Source of the DNA: Daejeonella sp. JGW-45
GTDB lineage: Bacteria; Bacteroidota; Bacteroidia; Sphingobacteriales; Sphingobacteriaceae
DNA: 64,000 nt
Direction: 5' to 3'
Assembly (NCBI RefSeq): GCF_029360805.1
Contig: NZ_JARKNC010000010.1
Coordinates: forward strand, 547,287 to 611,286
The notes under the pieces are model-generated. The model did not search any database, had not been told where the DNA came from, and was given only the letters and a program-made list of their open reading frames with translations. This document shows, piece after piece, positions 17,527-27,205 of the stretch. The stretch's first letter is position 1. Every line of letters starts with the position of its first letter. The translations under genes and the position numbers were made by a program.

Positions 17527-18477
17527 TTAGGAAATTGCTTTTTGAGTTTTCCTGGTTAGCCATTTATAAAGCTTTTCTGCATCATCCATCTTAAAGAGTT
17601 CAGTTCCTGGATTCATTGTAGCAGCGGTTCCACAGGCTATGCCCATACGGACCATTTCTTGCAGACTCTTACCATTCGATAAGGAGTGTACCATACCTGC
17701 TACCATACTATCTCCAGCCCCGACTGTACTTAATTTTCTGACGGTGGGAGCTTGTACCTGTTCTGCGATGGTATTTGTCACAAGATATGCACCCTGGGCT
17801 CCCATCGAAACCACGATGACTTCACACTTGCCCTTGCCAATCAATGCTCTTGCAGACTCATCAATTAAGGTATCATCCAATGTTTCTTTCTCCGAAATCA
17901 GACTAAGCTCTCTTAAATTTGGCTTAAGAAGATAGGCACCTTCTTCAGCCACTTGGCTGAGCGCTTCCCCCGAGGTGTCAGCAATAAAACGATTGCCTGT
18001 TTTTTTTGCAATTCTGGAAATTTTAGCATAGAAATCAGAATTGATGCCTGGAGGAAGACTCCCGCTGGCAACGATATAGTCCATTTTGCCGGATAATTTT
18101 TCTATCGCTGTAAGAATAAGTTGGGTCTCTTGAGGAGATATCTTTGTTCCGGGCATTCCGAAGCGAAATTGCTGGTTAGATGATGACTCCACAACAATAA
18201 AATTCTGCCGGGTTTCACTCCTGGTGTCAATCGGTTCGTAAGAAATTTTCTCCTCGTTCAAAAGACTAATCAGGAGATCTCCTGTAAACCCACCCTTAGG
18301 AAATAATGCAGTTGAAGCACTTCCCAAGCGCTTAAGTCCTCTGGAAACATTAATACCTCCGCCACCAGGTTCATATTTTGGTTGGGCGCATTGAAGCTTT
18401 TGCTCAGGTATTAGTTTCTCGATATTGGTGCTGCAATCAACAGCGGGATTAATGGTTATGGTGAGGATTTTTGACAT
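17527..18477 (-). CDS. PfkB-family hexose kinase (1-phosphofructokinase/6-phosphofructokinase-2 type)
   Basis: This 316-residue ribokinase-fold kinase has TITINPAVDCST at the start, GGGGINVSRGLKRLG near 38, VASGSLPPGI near 135 and the catalytic/anion-hole motif TVGAGDSMVAG near 252. These are signatures of the 1-phosphofructokinase/Pfk-2 branch, which phosphorylates fructose phosphates with ATP in the cytoplasm. It is followed by a Fur-family regulator in the same operon. Together with the class I aldolase at the left edge it suggests a small glycolytic accessory set carried by this island. Confidence 0.9.
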   Translation of the reverse strand: MSKILTITINPAVDCSTNIEKLIPEQKLQCAQPKYEPGGGGINVSRGLKRLGSASTALFPKGGFTGDLLISLLNEEKISYEPIDTRSETRQNFIVVESSSNQQFRFGMPGTKISPQETQLILTAIEKLSGKMDYIVASGSLPPGINSDFYAKISRIAKKTGNRFIADTSGEALSQVAEEGAYLLKPNLRELSLISEKETLDDTLIDESARALIGKGKCEVIVVSMGAQGAYLVTNTIAEQVQAPTVRKLSTVGAGDSMVAGMVHSLSNGKSLQEMVRMGIACGTAATMNPGTELFKMDDAEKLYKWLTRKTQKAIS

Positions 18478-18614
18478 TTTCTTTTTTTTAACTCAATATT
18501 ATAGTCAACAGGAAACTAAATATACTGTTTAATGGTAGTCCTTCTTTTTATGCTACTATGCAGGCCGTAAATATTTCTTAAATAAAAAAAACTGATATAC
18601 TAATTGATTGTTCA

Positions 18615-18622
18615 TATCTTTG
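18615..18622 (+). promoter_or_regulatory. -7 promoter element of the rightward efflux operon
   Basis: TATCTTTG matches TAnnTTTG and lies 15 bases before the GTG at 18638. That placement excludes the upstream TTG codons as starts. Confidence 0.55.
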
Positions 18623-18637
18623 ACGAAATTATCAAAA

Positions 18638-18961
18638 GTGAAATTCTGGAGTCGGATCGTATGTACAATCGTAATGCTGGTGAGCCTTGTGCCCTGCGCA
18701 GATGCTGTTTCATACAAACAAACTTCCATAATTAAAACTGAGTACACAGAAACTTCTACTCCGAAAAATCACAATGAGCGTGGTTTGGATGCCTGTTCTC
18801 CGTTTTGTGTTTGCGCCTGCTGCAACGCTCCATCAGTTATGAAAAATGTAATATTTTCCATAGATATTCCCTTACAAATAAGCTTAGAGTACCCTAACAA
18901 TGCATTAGGAAAAGCAACTTCCACCTCTGTTGCAGTTTGGCAGCCGCCTAGATTAGGTTAA
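18638..18961 (+). CDS. DUF6660-like small secreted protein
   Basis: The GTG at 18638 gives 107 residues (KFWSRIVCTIVMLVSLVPCADA leader split over residues 2-23). The middle carries a Cys cluster, DACSPFCVCACC, and the C-terminus is VWQPPRLG. These are the marks of DUF6660 proteins, which precede CusA-type efflux operons in Bacteroidota. The Cys knot probably binds metal in the periplasm. The promoter element at 18615-18622 supports this start. It is followed after 93 bp by the CusA-TolC gene. Confidence 0.75.
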   Translation: MKFWSRIVCTIVMLVSLVPCADAVSYKQTSIIKTEYTETSTPKNHNERGLDACSPFCVCACCNAPSVMKNVIFSIDIPLQISLEYPNNALGKATSTSVAVWQPPRLG

Positions 18962-19054
18962 TAAAAATTATTGAATTATTGTGTTCTGATCAATCCTCTT
19001 GGAATGATTTGATCGCATATTTATTTTTTTTAATTACAACCTAATTTAAATTCA

Positions 19055-22000
19055 ATGCTGAAAAAAATCATTCAGTTTTCTATACAAAACAAGCTGGTTA
19101 TAGGCTTGTTCACATTTGCGCTGATTGCTTGGGGAGTATACTCCTTAAGACAGTTACCGATAGACGCCGTACCTGATATAACGAATAACCAGGTACAGGT
19201 TATTACATTGAGTCCTTCTCTGGCCACCCAGGAAGTGGAGCGTTTAATATCTTATCCGGTAGAGCAAACCATGTCTACCATACCAGAAATTGAGCAGGTT
19301 CGTTCTCTTTCGCGGTTTGGCCTTTCTGTAGTTACTATCGTATTTAATGATGATGTAGATATTTATTGGGCCCGGCAACAGGTTAATGAAAAATTGGCCG
19401 AAGCAAAGAACAATATACCAGGGGATCTGGGCAACCCCGAAATATCGCCAATATCTACCGGATTGGGTGAGATATACCAGTATGTAATTCATGCAAAACC
19501 TGGCTTTGAAAAGAAATTTGACGCCCGTGAATTACGAAGTATACAGGACTGGATCGTACGTAAACAGCTTTTAGGCACACCCGGCATTGCAGAAGTGAAT
19601 AGCTTTGGCGGTTTGTTAAAGCAATACGAGATTGCTTTAGATCCTGATAAACTGAGAAGTTTTAATTTAAGTATCAGTGATGTTTTTAATTCTCTGGAAC
19701 AGAATAACCAAAATACAGGAGGCGCTTATATCGATAAAAAGCCCAATGCTTACTTTATACGAAGCGAGGGATTAGTTGGCGGTCTTGATGATATCAATAA
19801 GATCGTTGTTAAGAACAATACTAACGGCATTCCTGTATTAATCCGGGATATTGCTACCGTTCAGATTGGTAACTCTATCCGTTACGGTGCCCTTACACGT
19901 GCTACTGCAAAAAGCCAGGGAGAAGCTGTTGGAGGCATCGTAATGATGCTGAAAGGTGCTAACGCCAATAATGTAGTTAAGCAGGTGAAGGCAAAAATAG
20001 AACGCATTACGCAAACACTGCCGGAAGGAGTAACTATTGAGCCCTTTCTTGACCGGAGTGCTTTAGTGGATAGGGCAATGGGAACTGTTGCGACAAACCT
20101 GATTGAGGGCGCTTTGATCGTTATTTTCGTATTGGTATTGTTCCTGGGCAATTTCAGGGCGGGACTGGTCGTGGCCTCAGTAATCCCACTGGCCATGCTT
20201 TTCGCGATTTCTCTGATGAACTTGTTTGGAGTATCAGGCAACCTGATGAGCCTTGGAGCAATAGACTTTGGTTTAATTGTCGATGGTGCAGTTATTATTG
20301 TGGAAGCGACAATGCATCAGCTTGCCGGCAATAAAACTGGCAAGGCCTACACTCAATCCGAAATGGATGAACAGGTGGAAAAATCCTCAGTGCGAATGAT
20401 GAGTGCTGCAGCGTTTGGCCAGATCATTATTTTAATTGTTTACCTGCCAATCCTTGCTCTGGTCGGTATTGAAGGGAAAATGTTCGGCCCGATGGCGCAA
20501 ACAGTATCCTTTGCTATCCTGGGTGCGTTTATCCTTTCCCTGACTTACGTTCCTATGGTATCGTCGCTGTTTCTTAGTAAAAACATCTCTCATAAAAAGA
20601 ATTTCTCTGATCGGATGATGGATTTCTTTCAAAGGAAATATAGTCCAATGATACATGCTGCATTACGTAAACGTAAGCTCGTTATTATCTCATCCGTAGC
20701 ATTGCTGGCAGTTAGTATTTTCGTATTTACCCGCATGGGAGGCGAATTTATCCCCACATTGGAAGAAGGCGATTTTGCAGTCGAAACAAGATTGCTCACC
20801 GGCAGTTCTCTTAGCCAATCTATTGATAAGATAAATCAGGCATCTAAAATCTTAGTAGAACGATTTCCGGAAGTGAAGGAGGTAATTGGAAAAATAGGCG
20901 CTGCCGAGATCCCCACAGACCCAATGCCAATGGAGGCCACGGATCTGACGGTAATACTAAAAGATAAGAAAGACTGGACAACGACACATGACCGTGAAGA
21001 GCTGGCAGAATTAATGGGCGAAGCCCTGGAAGATGTACCAGGTGTTAGTTTTGGGTTTTCGCAACCCATCCAATTACGTTCTAACGAGCTTATATCAGGT
21101 GTAAGACAGGATATAGGTATTAAAATCTTTGGGGACGATCTTAATCAATTAACTGATCTCTCTCAAAAAATAGGAAAAATTGTTTCAACAGTTGATGGGG
21201 CACGAGACTTATATCTGGAACAGGCTACAGGCCTGCCCCAAATCGTGGTAAGAATCAATCGTGACCGGATTGCCCAATACGGATTAAGTGTAGAGACTGT
21301 TAATCAGGCATTAAATACCGCATTTGCAGGACAGTCGGCGGGTTTGGTTTATGAAGGTGAGCAACGATACGATATGGTAGTACGTTTGTCACTTCAGAAC
21401 CGTCAGGATATTGATGATGTAAAAAATGTGTATGTAACTGCTCCAAACGGCAACCAGGTTCCGCTTGATCAGCTTGCTGAAGTTGAGTTCGTGATTGGTC
21501 CTAACCAGATCCAGCGGGAAGATACTCAACGCCGTATTATCGTAGGATTAAATGTTCGCGGACGTGATATTGCCAGTGTAGTAGAAGAAATCGAACTAAA
21601 GATCAATCAGCAGATCAAACTACCGACAGGATATTTTATAACCTACGGCGGACAGTTTGAGAATTTGAAGCAAGCAACTCAGCGATTATCTATAGCGGTA
21701 CCGGTTGCTTTGCTGTTAATTCTATTGCTTTTATATTTCTCTTTTGGCTCTGTTAAGCAATCCATCCTCATCTTTTCAGCGATTCCAATGGCAGCAATTG
21801 GAGGAATTTTCGCCCTTCTGTTAAGGGGAATGCCATTCAGTATTTCAGCGGGTGTTGGCTTCATTGCCCTTTTCGGTGTAGCCGTTTTAAACGGAATCGT
21901 GCTAATAACTGAATTTAACAGGCTCAAAAAACTCAATAAGTACGGATTAGATGAAATTGTGCTTAAAGGTACAGCTATCCGCTTGAGACCGGTGTTAATG

Positions 22001-23440
22001 ACCGCTACCGTTGCATCCTTAGGATTTCTGCCTATGGCTCTTTCTTCAGCAGCTGGCGCGGAAGTTCAAAAGCCCCTGGCTACAGTCGTTATTGGCGGCT
22101 TGATAACATCAACTATTTTAACCTTAATTGTTTTACCCGTGTTATATACATATTTCGAAAGTTTCAAAAGCAAAAGGAACAGAGCTATTCCTACTGCTAC
22201 AATTGCCCTCTTCATTGCAGGGCTCACGTTATTTGCTCCGGCAGTTAAAGCCCAAGTGCCTGTATCAGGCACGCCAATAACCATGCAACAGGCTATACAA
22301 ACAGCTCTGAACAACAATCAGGCAGTAAAGTCTTCCGGCTTTCAAATCAGTCAGCAGCAGGCATTAAGAGGTAGTTCAAGAGACTTAGGTAAAACAAATT
22401 TTGAAGTTCAATACGGGCAGATCAATGGAATAAAAAGAGATAATAACTTTAGTGCTTCTCAAAGTATTCCAAATCCAGGGCTTTTTAAGAGCCAGCGTAG
22501 TCTCTACGATGCACAGATCCGAGGTGCAGAGATTGGCTTGTCGATAACTCAGAATGAGTTAAGCTATCAGGTCAAAAGTAACTACACCCAGCTAGCGTAT
22601 TTTATTGCTCTTCAACAGTTGTATCTCAGCCAGGACACCGTTTACAATAGCTTCTTGAAAGCTGCGGCTCTTCGATACGAGACCGGGGAAACCAACCTGC
22701 TTGAAAAAACTTCAGCAGAGACACAGTATAATGAAGTGCGTAATCAAATGAGCAAAAATCAATCTGATATTTTAGCCTATACCTCCGAACTACAGAGGCT
22801 GCTTAACTCACGGGAGAACATCGAGATCACAAAAGAACAGTTTGTCCCGGTTAATTGGAATAATGTAATACTTGACAGTATGATTGCAAGAAACCCTCTT
22901 CTTGCATCGTACAGGCAACAGATTGAAATTGCAGATAAATCTATCGGTCTTGAAAAAGCACGCTTGGGCCCGGATTTTTCCGTAGGATACTTTAATCAGT
23001 CCATCATAGGTAATCAGAATGTTAACGGGCAGGATGTGTATTTCAACGGTGGCAAGCGATTCCAGGGTATACAGGCAGGTATTTCTATCCCAATCTTTTC
23101 CAAACCTTTTTCCGCACGCATTAAGGCTGCACAAATAGGAAAGCAGGTTGCTGAAAGTGAATTTAGCCTTTTTCAAACTAATCTCCAGGGGCAGTACAAC
23201 AAAGCATATCAGGAACTGCTAAAAAACTCCCGCAGTATTGAATATTATAAATCAAGTGCACTGCCAAATGCTAACCTTATTCTAAAGCAGTCTCAGATAG
23301 CCTTTCAAAATGGGGAGATTGGCTATGTGGAATATTTACAGGGATTACGAACCTATTCAGAAATTCGGTTCAATTATCTCCAGGCTATCAATCAATACAA
23401 TCAATCAGTTTATACACTTCAATACCTTATGGGTTTATAA
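19055..23440 (+). CDS. CusA/CzcA-family RND metal efflux pump fused to a TolC-like outer-membrane domain
   Basis: This 1461-residue protein joins two efflux components. Residues 1 to about 1040 are a heavy-metal RND pump: QLPIDAVPDITNNQVQV at the N-terminus, two sets of membrane helices, LGAIDFGLIVDGAVIIVE (proton-relay Asp/Glu, near 405) and Met-rich PMPMEATDL near 627. After a hydrophobic linker ending near KAQ (about 1065) comes a TolC-family domain with ITMQQAIQTALNNNQAV, long coiled-coil helices and a final VYTLQYLMGL. It would export Cu(I)/Ag(I) or divalent metals from periplasm to outside using proton flow. The same fusion is known in Bacteroidota. Its adaptor follows after 11 bp. Confidence 0.95.
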   Translation: MLKKIIQFSIQNKLVIGLFTFALIAWGVYSLRQLPIDAVPDITNNQVQVITLSPSLATQEVERLISYPVEQTMSTIPEIEQVRSLSRFGLSVVTIVFNDDVDIYWARQQVNEKLAEAKNNIPGDLGNPEISPISTGLGEIYQYVIHAKPGFEKKFDARELRSIQDWIVRKQLLGTPGIAEVNSFGGLLKQYEIALDPDKLRSFNLSISDVFNSLEQNNQNTGGAYIDKKPNAYFIRSEGLVGGLDDINKIVVKNNTNGIPVLIRDIATVQIGNSIRYGALTRATAKSQGEAVGGIVMMLKGANANNVVKQVKAKIERITQTLPEGVTIEPFLDRSALVDRAMGTVATNLIEGALIVIFVLVLFLGNFRAGLVVASVIPLAMLFAISLMNLFGVSGNLMSLGAIDFGLIVDGAVIIVEATMHQLAGNKTGKAYTQSEMDEQVEKSSVRMMSAAAFGQIIILIVYLPILALVGIEGKMFGPMAQTVSFAILGAFILSLTYVPMVSSLFLSKNISHKKNFSDRMMDFFQRKYSPMIHAALRKRKLVIISSVALLAVSIFVFTRMGGEFIPTLEEGDFAVETRLLTGSSLSQSIDKINQASKILVERFPEVKEVIGKIGAAEIPTDPMPMEATDLTVILKDKKDWTTTHDREELAELMGEALEDVPGVSFGFSQPIQLRSNELISGVRQDIGIKIFGDDLNQLTDLSQKIGKIVSTVDGARDLYLEQATGLPQIVVRINRDRIAQYGLSVETVNQALNTAFAGQSAGLVYEGEQRYDMVVRLSLQNRQDIDDVKNVYVTAPNGNQVPLDQLAEVEFVIGPNQIQREDTQRRIIVGLNVRGRDIASVVEEIELKINQQIKLPTGYFITYGGQFENLKQATQRLSIAVPVALLLILLLLYFSFGSVKQSILIFSAIPMAAIGGIFALLLRGMPFSISAGVGFIALFGVAVLNGIVLITEFNRLKKLNKYGLDEIVLKGTAIRLRPVLMTATVASLGFLPMALSSAAGAEVQKPLATVVIGGLITSTILTLIVLPVLYTYFESFKSKRNRAIPTATIALFIAGLTLFAPAVKAQVPVSGTPITMQQAIQTALNNNQAVKSSGFQISQQQALRGSSRDLGKTNFEVQYGQINGIKRDNNFSASQSIPNPGLFKSQRSLYDAQIRGAEIGLSITQNELSYQVKSNYTQLAYFIALQQLYLSQDTVYNSFLKAAALRYETGETNLLEKTSAETQYNEVRNQMSKNQSDILAYTSELQRLLNSRENIEITKEQFVPVNWNNVILDSMIARNPLLASYRQQIEIADKSIGLEKARLGPDFSVGYFNQSIIGNQNVNGQDVYFNGGKRFQGIQAGISIPIFSKPFSARIKAAQIGKQVAESEFSLFQTNLQGQYNKAYQELLKNSRSIEYYKSSALPNANLILKQSQIAFQNGEIGYVEYLQGLRTYSEIRFNYLQAINQYNQSVYTLQYLMGL

Positions 23441-23451
23441 TTCAATAGAAG

Positions 23452-24687
23452 ATGAAAAGTAAAATTCAAATAATCAAGCAGATCTGCTTCCTTACTATAA
23501 TAACTGTTTTTTTTGCCTCTTGTGGTAGTAAAGAAACCTCGGTTGAACAAACTCAAGAGGACAGCACTCATAATGAAAGTGAAACCTCTGTAGAGATTAC
23601 GGAGGCTCAATATAAGACAGTGGGCTTTACGTTAGGCTCACCGGAAATGAGATCCTTAAGCGGTGTATTAAAAGTTAACGGATTTATTGATGTACCGCCC
23701 CAAAATCTTGTAAGCGTTACAAGCCAAATGGGAGGTATTATAAAATCCACCCCTCTTTTGCAGGGAAGTAACGTAAACAAGGGACAGGTAATTGCTGTTT
23801 TAGAAAACCAGGAATTCGTTCAGCTTCAGCAGGACTATCTGGAAAGCAGAAGTCAGTTAGAACTCACCAATTCTGAATATAAACGACAGCAAACTCTGGC
23901 GCAACAGAACGTAAATTCTCAAAAAACGCTACAACAGGCAAAAGCCAACTATCAAAGCGCTTTGGCCAGAGAAAATGCGCTGAAACAACGATTGCGTCTA
24001 ATTAATATTAACCCCGGAAGCTTATCCGCAGGAAATATCCGCAGTCAGGTAAGTATTTATGCGCCAATTAGCGGCTATGTGACCGAAGTGAATGTCAATA
24101 TTGGGAAATTTGTTAATCCAAACGACATCATGTTTGAGATCGTGAATAGTTCGAACCTGCATGTAGAGTTAAATGTATTTGAAAAAGATGCTGTAAAAGT
24201 GAAAGCAGGACAGCAGGTACGATTTACCATGACGAATGATACAACCGAGTTGCGTGCGGTAGTTCAGTTGGTGGGCGGTGAAATTAATCCTGATAAAACT
24301 GTAACAGTCCATGCTATTGCCAAAGGAAGTAAAGGTTTTATTCCGGGAACATATCTCAAAGCGTTTATTGAAACTGCAAGTAGCGTAGTTTTGACTTTGC
24401 CACAAGCTGCGGTTGTCGATTTCGAAGGGAAGAAGTACATTTTTGTAGCTTCTCAAGCTGCAACCGAAGTGGCACCCAAGCACATTGAAAAGGAAAACGA
24501 GACAGAAACTGAGAAAGAAAAGGCGGGAGAATCATTTCATTTTGAAATGATGGAAATAACTACTGGTATAAGTGACGGTGGGTACATCGAGGTGCAGATT
24601 CCTGGAAATCCTGATTTAACAGGAAAAGTAGTTTTGAAGGGATCTTATGATCTTCTTTCAAAAATGAAAAATAGTGAAGAGGAATAA
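23452..24687 (+). CDS. Efflux RND periplasmic adaptor (CusB/CzcB family)
   Basis: This 411-residue lipoprotein has the lipobox FASC near residues 21-24. Barrel-sandwich halves (LVSVTSQMGGIIKSTPLLQG and SIYAPISGYVTEVNVNIG) flank a coiled-coil hairpin at about 115-190, followed by a beta-barrel (LHVELNVFEKDAVKVKAGQQ) and a membrane-proximal domain. A charged insertion (EKENETETEKEKAG) near 345 interrupts the last domain. It bridges the RND pump and the TolC part of the preceding gene. No CusF-like or DUF3347 tail is fused at its C-terminus. Confidence 0.92.
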   Translation: MKSKIQIIKQICFLTIITVFFASCGSKETSVEQTQEDSTHNESETSVEITEAQYKTVGFTLGSPEMRSLSGVLKVNGFIDVPPQNLVSVTSQMGGIIKSTPLLQGSNVNKGQVIAVLENQEFVQLQQDYLESRSQLELTNSEYKRQQTLAQQNVNSQKTLQQAKANYQSALARENALKQRLRLININPGSLSAGNIRSQVSIYAPISGYVTEVNVNIGKFVNPNDIMFEIVNSSNLHVELNVFEKDAVKVKAGQQVRFTMTNDTTELRAVVQLVGGEINPDKTVTVHAIAKGSKGFIPGTYLKAFIETASSVVLTLPQAAVVDFEGKKYIFVASQAATEVAPKHIEKENETETEKEKAGESFHFEMMEITTGISDGGYIEVQIPGNPDLTGKVVLKGSYDLLSKMKNSEEE

Positions 24688-24707
24688 GGGCATTAACAAT
24701 CTTTAAC

Positions 24708-26837
24708 ATGGAAAAAAATAATCGCAGAGGCAAGGTTCAAAAAACCAGAACAACACCCCGGAAAACTGAAGCTGTTAATGATCAGAAAGAAAAACCGTTA
24801 CAAAACCCGGTCTCTAAAGAAACTCCCGGGAAGAAAGAAATAAACGGATCTAAATCCCAAATGGCTAAACACGACCAAGCAGAAGATGCGGGACATAAGG
24901 ACGGCGGTGTATTTGGTAAAAATACCGAACTGATATTCGCCCTTCTTTGCGGTGTAGCATTAGGTACAGGCTTTGGTTTATCCTATATAAATACAATACC
25001 AACCTGGACCAGCTTGTCACTTTATATAGTCGCCTATTTCTTTGGAGGGTACTTTACGGCAAAAGAAGCAGTTCAAACAATCCTTAAAGGGGGATTTGAA
25101 ATTGATTTTTTAATGCTGGTTGCTGCAATTGGAGCTGCAATTCTCGGTGAATGGGCCGAAGGCGCTTTACTGCTGTTCCTGTTTAGCTTAGGCCATGCTT
25201 TGGAGCATTATGCCATGGGCAAAGCCCGTAAGTCGATTGCGGCACTTACCAATCTTGCCCCACCCACCGCCCTTGTAGTAAGGGATGGCAAAGAGGAAGA
25301 AATCCATATTGAAAAATTAGTGTTGGGGGATATCATAATAATAAAGCCTAATAGTAAAATACCAGCGGATGGAGTCGTGATTAAAGGAGAGGGCAGTGTA
25401 AACCAGGCACCCATTACCGGAGAAAGTGTCCCCGTTGACAAATCGCCCGTACCCGATCCCGCCAAAGATTATACGAGCGAGAAAAGCATTAAACCGCAGT
25501 TTAGGGTTTTTGCGGGTACAATTAATGGGGCATCTGTATTAGAGGTGAAAGTAATTAAAGAAGCCAAAGATTCAACCATTTCAAGATTAGTGAAAATGGT
25601 AAATGAAGCCGAGAAGCAAAAATCTCCAACACAATTATTTACCGATAAATTTGAAAAATACTTTGTACCTGTAGTATTGATATTGGTTTCAGCCCTGTGT
25701 TTTGCGTTCCTGGTAATTGATGAACCTTTCAGTAAAAGCTTTTACAGGGCAATGTCTGTACTGGTTGCCGCTAGTCCTTGTGCATTGGCAATTTCAACAC
25801 CAAGCGCTGTACTTAGCGGCGTTGCCAGAGCCGCGCGTGGCGGTGTGTTGATTAAAGGAGGTAGACCTTTGGAGGATCTGGGATCTTTAAATGCTATTGC
25901 TTTTGACAAGACCGGTACTATAACAGAAGGCAAACCCCAGCTTACTAATGCGATTCCGCTAAATGATATTTCTGAAGAAGAGCTCCTTACCGTTGCAGTA
26001 GCCGTTGAAAAGTTAAGTGATCACCCGCTGGCCGAGGCTATTGTTAAGGGTGCAATGGAAAAATTAAAAAAGCAAAAAATTCCGGAAGCTCATAACGTTA
26101 AGGGGATTATTGGCAGGGGTGTCCAGGCTGAAATTGGCGGAAAAAAGATTTACATCGGGAATAAGGCTTTATTTAACAAAGCCGGTATTCCTCAAGATAT
26201 TTTAAAACAGGTCGAAGACCTTGAAAAAGGTGGCCACACCTCTATGCTGGTTAAGCGGGACAAGGATTTTATTGGGATATTGTCCCTAATGGATGTGCCC
26301 CGGAAAGACGCAAAGCGTGTGCTTTCTGAATTGACTGATCTGGGTATCAAAAAGATGATCATGCTTACTGGAGATAATCAGCAGGTTGCCGAGGCCGTGG
26401 CAAAGCAAATTGGTATCACCGAAGCTTGGGGAGACCTCATGCCCGAAGACAAGGTGAAGGCAGTACAAAAGCTGGACAAATCCGAAAAGATGGTTGCTAT
26501 GGTTGGTGATGGGGTTAATGATGCCCCGGCTATGGCAAAAAGTACGGTTGGTATTGCTATGGGTGCTGCAGGCTCAGATGTTGCGCTGGAAACCGCAGAT
26601 ATAGCCCTATTGGGTGACAGGCTTGAAAGCCTGCCGTTTGCGATCGGTTTGAGCAGAAAAGCTAAAGGCATAATCAAACAAAACTTGTGGATCAGTCTTG
26701 GCGTCGTTGGTGCTTTAATCCCCCTTACCATTTTAGGTATTGCTTCCATAGGACCGGCAGTTATTGCACATGAAGGGTCAACATTGATCGTTGTATTTAA
26801 TGCTCTTCGACTATTGGCCTATAAAAATGATGCATGA
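24708..26837 (+). CDS. P1B-4-type heavy-metal P-type ATPase
   Basis: This 709-residue transporter has a Lys/Glu-rich unstructured N-terminus of about 65 residues and no HMA domain. TGES is near 238, the ion-site SPCALAIS near 356, DKTGTIT near 400, SDHPLAEA near 436 and GDGVNDAP near 600. HEGST followed by NALRLL lies in the last helix. SPC together with HEGST defines subgroup P1B-4, whose members move Co(II), Zn(II), Cd(II) or Fe(II) out of the cytoplasm. It therefore differs in likely substrate from the CPH-type copper ATPase at 733-2787. The gene follows the adaptor by 20 bp in the same operon. Confidence 0.93.
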   Translation: MEKNNRRGKVQKTRTTPRKTEAVNDQKEKPLQNPVSKETPGKKEINGSKSQMAKHDQAEDAGHKDGGVFGKNTELIFALLCGVALGTGFGLSYINTIPTWTSLSLYIVAYFFGGYFTAKEAVQTILKGGFEIDFLMLVAAIGAAILGEWAEGALLLFLFSLGHALEHYAMGKARKSIAALTNLAPPTALVVRDGKEEEIHIEKLVLGDIIIIKPNSKIPADGVVIKGEGSVNQAPITGESVPVDKSPVPDPAKDYTSEKSIKPQFRVFAGTINGASVLEVKVIKEAKDSTISRLVKMVNEAEKQKSPTQLFTDKFEKYFVPVVLILVSALCFAFLVIDEPFSKSFYRAMSVLVAASPCALAISTPSAVLSGVARAARGGVLIKGGRPLEDLGSLNAIAFDKTGTITEGKPQLTNAIPLNDISEEELLTVAVAVEKLSDHPLAEAIVKGAMEKLKKQKIPEAHNVKGIIGRGVQAEIGGKKIYIGNKALFNKAGIPQDILKQVEDLEKGGHTSMLVKRDKDFIGILSLMDVPRKDAKRVLSELTDLGIKKMIMLTGDNQQVAEAVAKQIGITEAWGDLMPEDKVKAVQKLDKSEKMVAMVGDGVNDAPAMAKSTVGIAMGAAGSDVALETADIALLGDRLESLPFAIGLSRKAKGIIKQNLWISLGVVGALIPLTILGIASIGPAVIAHEGSTLIVVFNALRLLAYKNDA

Positions 26838-26857
26838 TAAATTAATCTAAGAAACGG

Positions 26858-27205
26858 ATGTTACAGCTATTAGAATTCACATCTGATAATATTATTGCAA
26901 CAAAGGCTGATAATCAGTTGAAGGCAGGGGATTATGAAAAGCTCCATCCAATTGTTCATAATATATTGACTAACGGAAAAAAGGTGCGATGGTATCTGGA
27001 GGTTGCAAGTTTTGAGCAATGGTCTGATGAACAGTTTTTGCAATGCATAAGTCATGCGGATGATTTTGAGAAAATTTGTTGCGTGGGTGCAAACGAAGAT
27101 GATAAGCGGATTATTTCACTGCTCCAGCCATTTAAAAACGCGCAGGTACGCTTTTACACTATAGAAAATAAAAAAGCCGCAGAAACATGGATAAAGGAAA
27201 ATTAA
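26858..27205 (+). CDS. SpoIIAA-like (STAS-related) cytosolic protein
   Basis: This 115-residue protein fits the SpoIIAA-like fold of DUF3478/PF11964: YEKLHPIVHNIL, VRWYLEVASFEQW, FEKICCVG and VRFYTIENKKAAETWI follow the usual strand-helix order. The function of this family is unsettled; members bind lipids or nucleotides in some cases. It starts 20 bp after the ATPase and its 3' end overlaps the next gene by 19 bp, so it belongs to the efflux operon. Confidence 0.8.
   Translation: MLQLLEFTSDNIIATKADNQLKAGDYEKLHPIVHNILTNGKKVRWYLEVASFEQWSDEQFLQCISHADDFEKICCVGANEDDKRIISLLQPFKNAQVRFYTIENKKAAETWIKEN

Noticed and set aside
19882-20241. 119-codon minus-strand ORF inside the CusA-TolC gene
   Set aside because: It is an antisense shadow of a strongly conserved membrane transporter segment.
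22808-23176. 122-codon minus-strand ORF inside the TolC-like domain
   Set aside because: It is antisense to the coiled-coil part of the efflux protein and shows no recognisable features.
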